In this document: positions 57,564 to 64,000 of the stretch, in pieces
Layout: each line of letters opens with the position of its first letter
Numbering within the stretch: position 1 is the first letter of the stretch
NCBI RefSeq assembly: GCF_000010725.1
Contig: NC_013857.1
Coordinates: 490,001 to 554,000 of the forward strand
Source of the DNA: Azospirillum sp. B510
GTDB taxonomy: Bacteria > Pseudomonadota > Alphaproteobacteria > Azospirillales > Azospirillaceae
DNA length: 64,000 nucleotides
Reading direction: 5' to 3'
Notes under the pieces: generated by a model
The model's database searches: none
Told to the model about the DNA's origin: nothing
Seen by the model: only the letters and a program-made list of their open reading frames with translations
Made by a program: the position numbers and the translations under genes

Positions 57564-59084
57564 TCAGCCGGCGACCGGTTCCGCCCCAACCAGATCCGCC
57601 ATGGCCGCCTTCATGCCCTTGGCCTCGATGGCGGCGAGGCTGTCGGCCACCCGCGCGGCGAGGCCGGGGATGGCGCCCAGATCCTCCTTCCACAGCCGGG
57701 CGTCGGACAGCACCGCAGCCACCAGCGCCTTGGTATCGGTGGGATTGGCGGCCCAGGCGGCGGCCATGGCGGCGATCACCTCGGCATTGTCGCTGATCGG
57801 GTAGGACCCCGCCTCGCGCATGCCGGTATAGACGCCATCGGCGAGATTGCCACGGTAGAAGCGCAGCAGGGCCGCCAGCGAGAAGGACAGGCCGGCGGGC
57901 GCCGCGCCGTCGCGGGCCACCGCGTCCTTCAGGCTGGGCAGGACGCGCACCTGCCATTTCGACACCGAGTTCAACGTGATCGAGATCAGTTCATGCCGGA
58001 TATAGGGGTTGCCGAACCTCTCCATGATGGTGCGGGCGTAATCCTGCCGCTCCGCCTCGGGCAGCGGAACATAGGGGACGATCTCCTCGAACATCACTTT
58101 GTTCAGGTAGGCGGAGACGGTCGGGTCGTCCATCATCGACTTGACGGTGTCGAGCCCGGCGCAATAGGCGGCCAGGGCGCTGGCGGTGTGGGCGCCGTTC
58201 AGGATGCGGACCTTGCGGGTACGGTAGGGCTGGAGGTCGTCGGTCCACACCACGTTGAGCCCGGCCTTGTGCAGCGGCAACTCGTCGGCCAGATGGGCCG
58301 GACCCTCGATCACCCAGACATGGAAGGGCTCGGCGGCGACGGCCAGCTTGTCCTCATAGCCCCATTGGGCGGAGAGGGCGGCGGCCTCGTCGCGCGGATA
58401 GCCGGGGACGATGCGGTCGACCAGCGTGTTGAGGAAATGGTTGTGCGTCTCGACCCAGTCGGCGAATCCGGCCTCCAGGCCCCCGCGCCCGGCATGGGCC
58501 AGGACGATGCGCTTCAGATTGCTGCCGTTGGCCTCGATCAGTTCGCAGGGCAGGAAGACCAGGCCGCTGTCGGCCGTGCCGCCCAGCGCCTTGTAACGGG
58601 CATGCAGCAGGGCCGCGACCTTGGCCGGAAAGCTGTCCGGGCAGGCGCCGGGGGCATAGGCCTCCTCGCGGTCGGCGATGCCGGCCTCGGTGGTGTTGGA
58701 GACGAAGAAGCGCAGCGCCGGGGAACAGGCCAGCTCGACCATCCGCGCCCAGTCGGCATAGGGATTGAGCGCTTCCGACACGCAGGAGACGACGCGGCGG
58801 GATTCGACCTCCCGCCCGTTCTCGATGCCGCGCAGCAGGACGGTGTAGAGGTTGTCCTGCGCCTTCAGCAACGGGGCGATGCCCTGGTCCAGCGGCTGGG
58901 CGATGGCGACGCCGGCTTTGGTCAGCCCCTGCCCGTTGGCGACATCGACCATCCAATCGACGAAGCCGCGCAGGAAATTGCCGTCGCCCACCTGGAGGAT
59001 GGTCACGGGCAGGGTCGGAGCGCCGTCGGTGTGAGCGGCGTCGAACGCGCCACCGGCAAGCTGGTCACGGGTCAGGGAACGCAT
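57564..59084 (-). CDS. uxaB: Tagaturonate reductase (altronate oxidoreductase)
   Basis: A 506-residue enzyme of the polyol-specific long-chain dehydrogenase family. ILQVGDGNFLRGFVDWMVD at the N-terminus, SNTTEAGI near 130, VDRIVPGYPRDE near 220, and the catalytic KVRILNGAHT (Lys, Asn, His) closely follow E. coli UxaB. It reduces D-tagaturonate from galacturonate to D-altronate with NADH. Upstream lie two GC-rich palindromic repeats and a TAATATATTA palindrome. Fructuronate reductase or mannitol dehydrogenase are less likely but related alternatives. Confidence 0.9.
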   Translation of the reverse strand: MRSLTRDQLAGGAFDAAHTDGAPTLPVTILQVGDGNFLRGFVDWMVDVANGQGLTKAGVAIAQPLDQGIAPLLKAQDNLYTVLLRGIENGREVESRRVVSCVSEALNPYADWARMVELACSPALRFFVSNTTEAGIADREEAYAPGACPDSFPAKVAALLHARYKALGGTADSGLVFLPCELIEANGSNLKRIVLAHAGRGGLEAGFADWVETHNHFLNTLVDRIVPGYPRDEAAALSAQWGYEDKLAVAAEPFHVWVIEGPAHLADELPLHKAGLNVVWTDDLQPYRTRKVRILNGAHTASALAAYCAGLDTVKSMMDDPTVSAYLNKVMFEEIVPYVPLPEAERQDYARTIMERFGNPYIRHELISITLNSVSKWQVRVLPSLKDAVARDGAAPAGLSFSLAALLRFYRGNLADGVYTGMREAGSYPISDNAEVIAAMAAAWAANPTDTKALVAAVLSDARLWKEDLGAIPGLAARVADSLAAIEAKGMKAAMADLVGAEPVAG

Positions 59085-59158
59085 GACTGGGCATCCTTAC
59101 GGGAACTGAAGGCGGAGGCCGGCGCCATGGGAAGGCGCGGGCGATGGGTTAAATATAC

Positions 59159-59168
59159 TAATATATTA
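59159..59168. promoter_or_regulatory. TRATATATYA palindrome upstream of uxaB
   Basis: TAATATATTA, a perfect 10-bp palindrome 75 bases upstream of uxaB in an AT-rich stretch. It belongs to the same motif as the sites at 63190-63199 and 63584-63593. Confidence 0.5.
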
Positions 59169-59230
59169 ATTGAAGCGGCAAGGGGAAACGGGTGCGGCAG
59201 ATTGGTTGGGGTGGTGGTCGTGCCGTTTGC

Positions 59231-59280
59231 CCCCTCCCCATCCCTGCCCGTCCCTCCCCGCTTTTCGCGGGAGAGGGGGC
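59231..59280. repeat. GC-rich palindromic repeat, copy B
   Basis: CCCTCCCCGC (59252-59261) pairs with GCGGGAGAGGG (59267-59277) around a TTTTC loop, inside a longer C-rich/G-rich frame (GCCCCCTC near 59230 and GAGAGGGGGC near 59280). Confidence 0.6.
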
Positions 59281-59325
59281 GGAATGCGTGTCGGTGTGAA
59301 CCGAATCGTTCAGCGGCGGCAGTTC

Positions 59326-59373
59326 CCTCTCCCACGATCGGACCGGCCTTCGGCCGGCCGAGGGTGGGGGAGG
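59326..59373. repeat. GC-rich palindromic repeat, copy C
   Basis: CCCTCTCCCAC at 59326-59334 and onward, CGATCGGA, an inner CCGGCC/GGCCGG dyad, GCCGAG and GGTGGGGGAGGG: the same order of elements as copy A at 29182-29232. Confidence 0.65.
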
Positions 59374-59398
59374 GTCAGGGAGGGGGCAATCGCGACGA

Positions 59399-62300
59399 CT
59401 ACTCCTTGAACCCCGCCATATGCTCGAACAGGTGGCGCTTGCGGCGGATCTCCGCCTCCGCCTCGTCGAGCAGGGCATGGTAGCGCTCGGGGTTGCTGCG
59501 CTCGACCGCGCTGAAGCGCGACTCGCCGGCCATGAAGGAGGCAAGGCCGGTGGACGGGGCGCCACTGTCCAGTTGCAGGGCGGTCTCGCCGGCGGCGAGC
59601 CGGCGCGGGTCGCGGCGATAGAGCGACCAGTGGCCGCTGTCCACCGCCTGCTTCTGATGCTCCAGCCCGTGCGACAGCTCATAACCATGGGCGACGCAAT
59701 GGCTGTAGGCCAGCACCAGCGACGGACCGCGATAGGCATCCGCCTCCATCAGCGCGTTCAGCGTGTGGCTGTCGCGGGCGCCGAAGGCGGTGCGGGCGAC
59801 ATAGACATGGTCATAGGCCATCGCCATCAGCCCGAGATCCTTCTTGGCCGCCGAGCGGCCGGCGGTGGCGAATTTGGCCGAGGCGCCGATCGGGGTCGCC
59901 TTGGATTGCTGGCCGCCGGTATTGGAATAGACCTCCGTATCCATCACCAGGATGTTGATGTCGCGCCCCGACGCCAGCGCATGGTCAAGCCCACCATAGC
60001 CGATGTCATAGGCCCAGCCGTCGCCGCCGACGATCCAGACGCATTTGCGGACCAGATAGTCGGCCAGCTGTTCCAGCCGGCGGGCCAGCGGATCCGTCAG
60101 CGGGGCGAGCTGCGTCCTCAATGCGGCGACACGGGCACGCTGCGCGGCGATGCCGGCGGCGTCATGCTGGTCGGCCTCCAGCAGACCCGTCACCAGACCG
60201 GGTTCGAGCCGGGCCGACAGCAGGGCCAGCGTGTCGCGCGCCTGCTCGGCCATCTGGTCGATGGCGACGCGCAGGCCGAGGCCGAACTCGGCATTGTCCT
60301 CGAACAGCGAGTTGGCCCAGGCCGGGCCGTGGCCGCTGGCATCGGTGGTGTAGGGCGTGGTCGGCAGATTGCCGCCATAGATCGACGAGCAGCCGGTGGC
60401 GTTCGCCATGACCATGCGGTCGCCGAACAGCTGGGTCAGCATCTTGATGTAGGGCGTCTCGCCACAACCGGCGCAGGCGCCGGAGAATTCGAACAGCGGT
60501 TCGAGAAGCTGGGTGTGCTTGACGGTGGCCGGCACCGACTCGCGCGGGATGGCCGGCAGGGTGCGGAAGAAGTCGAAGGCCTCCTGCTGGCCGGCCAGCG
60601 CCTGAACCGGACGCATCTCCAGCGCCTTGCGGCCCGACCCTCCCTTGTCCTGCGCCGGGCAGGCGGCGACGCACAACGTGCAGCCGGTGCAATCGGCCGG
60701 CGAGGCCTGAAGGCGGTAGCGGCCGCCGGGGAACTCGCGGCCCTTGTAGGGAATGGTCTCGAAGCCGGCGGGCGCCCCGGCCAGCGCCGACTCCGGCACC
60801 ACGGTGGCGCGGATGGCGGCATGCGGACAGACCAGCACGCATTTGTTGCATTCGATGCAGAGGTCGGCGTTCCAGCCCGGGGCCTCCGCCGCGATGCTGC
60901 GGTGCTCATATTTCGAGGTGCCGGTCGGCCAGGTGCCGTCGACCGGGAAGGCGGACACCGGCAGCCGGTCGCCATGGCCGGCGATCATCATGGCGGTAAC
61001 GCGCTTGACGAAGTCGGGCGCGGTCTCCGGCACCGGGGCCGGACGGTCATGGTCGGCGGTGACATGGTCCGGCACCGGGACAGGGTGCAGATGGGCCAGA
61101 GCCTGATCGACGGCGGCGATGTTGCGGTTCACCACCGCCTCGCCCCGGCGGGCATAGGTCTTCACGATGGCCGCCTTGATGTCGGCGATGGCGTCGTCCA
61201 GCGGCAGCACGCCGGAGAGGGCGAAGAAGCAGGTCTGCATGATGGTGTTGACGCGGCGGCCGAGACCGGCCTCCCGCGCGACGGCGCCGGCATCGATGGC
61301 GTGCAGCGACAGCCGGCGGTCTATGCACAGGCGCTGCACCTCCGCCGGCAGGGCGTCCCACACCTGTCGCGGCGTGCCGGGAGCGTTCAGCAGCACGGTG
61401 GCGCCGGGCGCCGCCATCTCCACCACCTCCACCCGCTCCATCAGCGGCAGATGGTGGCAGGCGACGAACTGCGCCTGCCCGATCAGATAGGGGGCGCGGA
61501 TCGGCGACTCGGAAAAGCGCAGATGCGACACCGTGGTCGAACCGGACTTGCGGCTGTCATAGACGAAATAGGCCTGGGCATGGCCGCCGTTGCGCGCCTG
61601 GATGATCTTCAGCGAGTTCTTGTTCGCCCCGACCGTGCCGTCGGCGCCGAGACCGAAGAAGACGGCGCGCGACACGCCGGGCTCCTCCATGCCCCAGGCG
61701 GCATCCCAGGGAATCGACTGATGGGTGACGTCGTCGGTAATGCCGACGGTGAAGCGGCGCTTCGGCCGCGCACGGTCCAGCTCGTCGAACACCGCCTTCG
61801 CCATAGCGGGAGTGAATTCCTTCGACGACAGGCCGTAACGGCCGGCGATCACCATCGGGTCGATGGCGGACATCTCGACAGCCCGCGCCTCGGCCAGGGC
61901 GGCGACGACATCGAGATAGAGCGGATCGGCGACCGCCCCCGGCTCCTTGGTGCGGTCGAGCACGGCGATGCGCCGCACCGTCGGCGGCAGCGTCGAAACG
62001 AAGTCGGCGATGGCGAAGGGGCGGAACAGGCGGACGGTCAGGCAGCCCACCCGCTCGCCCGCCGCCAGCAGCCGGTCCACCGCCCCGTCGCAGGTCTCCG
62101 CCCCGGATCCCATGACCACCACCACCCGCTCGGCCTGCGGATGGCCGTGATAGTCGAACAGGCGATAGGCGCGGCCGGTGCGGGCGGCGAGCCGGTCCAT
62201 CATGTCCTGCACGATGGCCGGGCAGGCGTCGTACCAGGGATTGGCGGCCTCGCGGGCCTGGAAGAAGACGTCGGGATTCTGCGCCGTGCCACGGATGACG

Positions 62301-62974
62301 GGATGGTCCGGGCTCAGGCCGCGGCGGCGGTGGGCATCGACGCTGGCATCCTCGATCAGGGCGCGCAGAGCCTCGTCGTCCAGCGCCTCGACCCGGTTGA
62401 ACTCGTGCGAGGTGCGGAAGCCGTCGAAGAAATGCAGGAAGGGCACCCGCGCCCGCAGGGTGGCGGCATGGGCGACCAGCGCCATGTCGTGCGCCTCCTG
62501 CACATTGGCCGAGGCCAGCAGGGCGAAGCCGGTCTGGCGGCAGGCCATCACGTCGGAATGGTCGCCGAAGATCGACAGGGCGTGGGTCGCCAGCGTGCGG
62601 GCCGCCACATGCATGCAGAAGGGCGTCAGCTCTCCGGCGATCTTGTACATGTTGGGGATCATCAGCAGCAGCCCCTGCGACGCGGTGAAGGTCGTCGCCA
62701 GCGCACCCGCCTGAAGCGCGCCATGGACCGCACCGGCCGCACCGCCTTCCGACTGCATCTCCACCACCTGCGGCACGCCACCCCACAGGTTGGGACGGCG
62801 CGCCGCCGACCATTCGTCGGCGAATTCCCCCATCGGCGAGGATGGCGTGATCGGGTAGATCGCGATCACGTCGCTGGCACGGTAGGCCACCGAGGCGGCC
62901 GCCTCGTTGCCGTCCATGATGCGGGTGGCGGGAGTGCGCCGGGTCGATGCGGTGATGGGCGAGCTTTGGGTCAT
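59399..62974 (-). CDS. nifJ: Pyruvate:ferredoxin (flavodoxin) oxidoreductase, NifJ type
   Basis: An 1191-residue single-chain PFOR that cleaves pyruvate to acetyl-CoA and CO2, passing electrons to ferredoxin or flavodoxin, for example for nitrogenase. Domains in order: N-terminal transketolase-like (MDGNEAAASVAYRASDVIAIYPITPSSP), TPP-linked, gamma region, two 4Fe-4S motifs (CIECNKCVLVCPHA and CTGCTLCVAACPA), a third cluster (CAGCGETPY) and C-terminal TPP-binding GGDGWAYDIGYGGLDH. The start at 62974 gives a normal length. FNR-like and TGATATATCA sites stand upstream. It precedes uxaB on the same strand. Confidence 0.96.
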   Translation of the reverse strand: MTQSSPITASTRRTPATRIMDGNEAAASVAYRASDVIAIYPITPSSPMGEFADEWSAARRPNLWGGVPQVVEMQSEGGAAGAVHGALQAGALATTFTASQGLLLMIPNMYKIAGELTPFCMHVAARTLATHALSIFGDHSDVMACRQTGFALLASANVQEAHDMALVAHAATLRARVPFLHFFDGFRTSHEFNRVEALDDEALRALIEDASVDAHRRRGLSPDHPVIRGTAQNPDVFFQAREAANPWYDACPAIVQDMMDRLAARTGRAYRLFDYHGHPQAERVVVVMGSGAETCDGAVDRLLAAGERVGCLTVRLFRPFAIADFVSTLPPTVRRIAVLDRTKEPGAVADPLYLDVVAALAEARAVEMSAIDPMVIAGRYGLSSKEFTPAMAKAVFDELDRARPKRRFTVGITDDVTHQSIPWDAAWGMEEPGVSRAVFFGLGADGTVGANKNSLKIIQARNGGHAQAYFVYDSRKSGSTTVSHLRFSESPIRAPYLIGQAQFVACHHLPLMERVEVVEMAAPGATVLLNAPGTPRQVWDALPAEVQRLCIDRRLSLHAIDAGAVAREAGLGRRVNTIMQTCFFALSGVLPLDDAIADIKAAIVKTYARRGEAVVNRNIAAVDQALAHLHPVPVPDHVTADHDRPAPVPETAPDFVKRVTAMMIAGHGDRLPVSAFPVDGTWPTGTSKYEHRSIAAEAPGWNADLCIECNKCVLVCPHAAIRATVVPESALAGAPAGFETIPYKGREFPGGRYRLQASPADCTGCTLCVAACPAQDKGGSGRKALEMRPVQALAGQQEAFDFFRTLPAIPRESVPATVKHTQLLEPLFEFSGACAGCGETPYIKMLTQLFGDRMVMANATGCSSIYGGNLPTTPYTTDASGHGPAWANSLFEDNAEFGLGLRVAIDQMAEQARDTLALLSARLEPGLVTGLLEADQHDAAGIAAQRARVAALRTQLAPLTDPLARRLEQLADYLVRKCVWIVGGDGWAYDIGYGGLDHALASGRDINILVMDTEVYSNTGGQQSKATPIGASAKFATAGRSAAKKDLGLMAMAYDHVYVARTAFGARDSHTLNALMEADAYRGPSLVLAYSHCVAHGYELSHGLEHQKQAVDSGHWSLYRRDPRRLAAGETALQLDSGAPSTGLASFMAGESRFSAVERSNPERYHALLDEAEAEIRRKRHLFEHMAGFKE

Positions 62975-63126
62975 GCCGGAACAATCCTTTTTCGGTGGCG
63001 ACGTCGTCTCCATGGGGCGTCTGGGCTGACGGATGCCGGCTGCGGGTTCGGCGGAGCCGGCGGCAAAGGTGTCAGGAAACGGCGATCCGCCAGGGGAAAT
63101 GGTCCATCCGGAACGGGGCGGACACA

Positions 63127-63140
63127 TTGACGCGCATCAG
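63127..63140. promoter_or_regulatory. FNR/FixK-like box upstream of nifJ
   Basis: TTGACGCGCATCAG matches eight of the ten informative positions of TTGAT-N4-ATCAA and lies 153 bases upstream of nifJ. It shares twelve of thirteen central bases with the pflB site at 45522-45535. Confidence 0.5.
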
Positions 63141-63189
63141 TCCGATGCGGAATTTCCAGAGCGACGCCGTCCTGCATCGCACAAAGATC

Positions 63190-63199
63190 TGATATATCA
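63190..63199. promoter_or_regulatory. TRATATATYA palindrome upstream of nifJ
   Basis: TGATATATCA, a perfect 10-bp palindrome 216 bases upstream of nifJ and in the shared control region of nifJ and the exuT-like gene. Confidence 0.45.
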
Positions 63200-63583
63200 C
63201 TTTTGCAAGGAAGGCCTCAATTTGTCGCACCGCAGCATGGACAGATCAAAGCCTTGCCGCGGCGTCGGGCGCCGCCCCCTCGCCGAGGCCCGCATCCGTG
63301 CCCGTCGCAGCGCTGCATAGACCATTGATCCAAGTCATTTATCATCCACGCCCAGCATGGCTTCCTACGGGCGGATGCCGCTGACGCTTGAACCGCCTGC
63401 GGATTTCCGACCGCGACATCGGCATTTCATCCGACGATCGCATGGCACCGCAGCAATCCGCCCATCTTTGGCCTGAGGCCCGGATCTGCTGCGATCGCGA
63501 AGAGATCAGCGCACCGCACCATTGGACTGCGACATTTTCGCAAGCACCGAAGGCTGCCCTGGAAAACCACTTGCGCTCCACAC

Positions 63584-63593
63584 TGATATATTA
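63584..63593. promoter_or_regulatory. TRATATATYA motif upstream of the exuT-like gene
   Basis: TGATATATTA, a near-perfect member of the motif (one end differs), set in the AT-rich run TGATATATTAATATAAC about 165 bases upstream of the transporter start. Confidence 0.45.
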
Positions 63594-63757
63594 ATATAAC
63601 TCCGCCAGCGATGCTCCCGTCCCTCTTGAAACGGAGCGGAAGCGCCCCCGTCGCCCGGCACCGAACACCCGCCGGCCAGGCATCCCGGCCAAGGATCGCC
63701 GCCTGAGGGCCCATACGTGCGCACCGGCGCCTGCCTTGGCAGGCATGTGAGGAAAAG

Positions 63758-64000
63758 ATGAACAAGATCCGTGGTTTGCGGTGGCAAATCCTTGCCCTGA
63801 TGATGCTGGGCACCGTGGTCAACTACATCGACCGCAACACTCTCGGCATCCTGGCGCCGACCCTGAAGGAACAGCTTCACTTCTCGACCGAGCAGTATTC
63901 CTTCATCGTCAGCGCCTTCCAGCTCTGCTACAGCCTGATGCAGCCGGTCGCCGGTTACATCACCGATCTGGTCGGCCTGAAGCTGGGCTACGCGATGTTC
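63758..64000 (+). CDS. MFS hexuronate transporter (ExuT-like), 5' part
   Basis: An open frame from ATG 63758 (after a GAGGAAAAG ribosome-binding site) to the window end; 81 codons are visible. The N-terminus RWQILALMMLGTVVNYIDRN with TLGILAPTL and FQLCYSLMQPVAGYITDLVG is the signature of anion:cation symporters of the ExuT/GudP/DgoT family. With uxaB nearby, hexuronate uptake is the best guess. The C-terminal three quarters lie outside the window. Confidence 0.85.
   Translation, partial: MNKIRGLRWQILALMMLGTVVNYIDRNTLGILAPTLKEQLHFSTEQYSFIVSAFQLCYSLMQPVAGYITDLVGLKLGYAMF

Larger units (their letters stand above)
59085..59398. promoter_or_regulatory. Spacer between nifJ and uxaB with promoter and two palindromic repeats
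   Basis: This 314-base spacer holds the uxaB promoter region with an AT-rich operator candidate near 59159, and two GC-rich palindromic repeats (59231-59280 and 59326-59373). No gene is visible. Confidence 0.55.
62975..63757. promoter_or_regulatory. Long divergent spacer between nifJ and the exuT-like gene
   Basis: This 783-base spacer shows no convincing gene; the short frames in it have poor codon bias and no ribosome-binding sites. It holds the FNR-like box (63127-63140) and two copies of the TRATATATYA palindrome (63190 and 63584), so it looks like a large control region for both divergent genes. A small RNA cannot be excluded. Confidence 0.55.

Noticed and set aside
59420..63130. Long plus-strand open frame opposite nifJ
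   Set aside because: Mirror frame of a highly conserved enzyme; composition rich in Arg, Gly, His and Gln as expected for a shadow.
63190..63203. Sigma-54 promoter for nifJ
   Set aside because: The TTTTGC next to the palindrome faces away from nifJ and lacks a GG element at the right distance.
63342..63581. Short frames in the nifJ/exuT spacer as small genes
   Set aside because: Poor codon bias, no ribosome-binding site and no motif; the region looks regulatory.

Overview
The window reads as one continuous GC-rich chromosome or chromid segment of a free-living alphaproteobacterium. The gene repertoire fits Rhodospirillales and most closely an Azospirillum-like bacterium: hisZ, a SUF operon led by a SUF-type Rrf2 regulator, acnB, glcB, a long NifJ-type pyruvate:ferredoxin oxidoreductase, pyruvate formate-lyase, uronate and galactonate catabolism, and abundant GC-rich intergenic palindromes. 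The genus is an inference from gene content and codon bias, not a search result. No rRNA, tRNA or CRISPR was seen.

Layout. 1-1574: 5' part of a right-handed beta-helix protein (minus strand, cut by the window edge). 1575-2612: an AT-rich spacer and a two-domain cold-shock protein. 2677-7266: minus-strand operon of a FecR-like exported protein, a CHASE2 adenylate/guanylate cyclase and a TpsB two-partner-secretion pore, with no TpsA in view. 7368-8650: an intact ISAs1-family element with perfect 16-bp ends and a 10-bp target duplication. 8829-17724: phoU, hisZ, purA, an SDR protein lacking the usual Tyr/Lys pair, an Rrf2 regulator, an MBL hydrolase, an orphan ParB-like protein, a PmtA-like methyltransferase and a TPR-methyltransferase. 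17.6-20.8 kb: a visibly lower-GC cassette of a GntR regulator, a putative heme-oxygenase-like diiron oxidase and an MFS transporter; this is the best candidate for an undescribed pathway. 20845-26846: glcB, a coiled-coil hypothetical protein and a YqjD/YqjE-like stress-membrane operon. 27174-33987: suf regulator-B-C-D-S-U-T-A operon with a candidate operator. 34184-40331: a hypothetical protein, pirin, an ABM monooxygenase, a LivK-type binding protein, then IclR-dgoK-dgoA. 40437-43749: acnB and an RraA-like protein. 43957-48837: a small lipoprotein, a HexR-type RpiR regulator and pflB-pflA. 48954-51485: a phytase-like passenger fused to an autotransporter barrel. 51481-51690: two tandem repeat units ending in strong hairpins. 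51803-55930: an MFS efflux gene divergent from a LysR gene, and a Tat-exported berberine-bridge-like flavoprotein. 56065-64000: LacI regulator, small hypothetical, tagaturonate reductase uxaB, nifJ, and the start of an ExuT-like transporter.

How the parts fit. Two sugar-acid branches (galactonate through dgoK/dgoA and galacturonate through exuT/uxaB) feed pyruvate. PFL and NifJ are the two oxygen-sensitive pyruvate-cleaving enzymes; aconitase B and malate synthase handle acetyl units; the SUF operon supplies Fe-S clusters to NifJ, AcnB and PflA. Regulatory sites visible in the DNA support this view: two perfect HexR-type palindromes between hexR and pflB, an FNR/FixK-like box shared by pflB and nifJ, and a shared 10-bp palindrome upstream of uxaB, nifJ and exuT.
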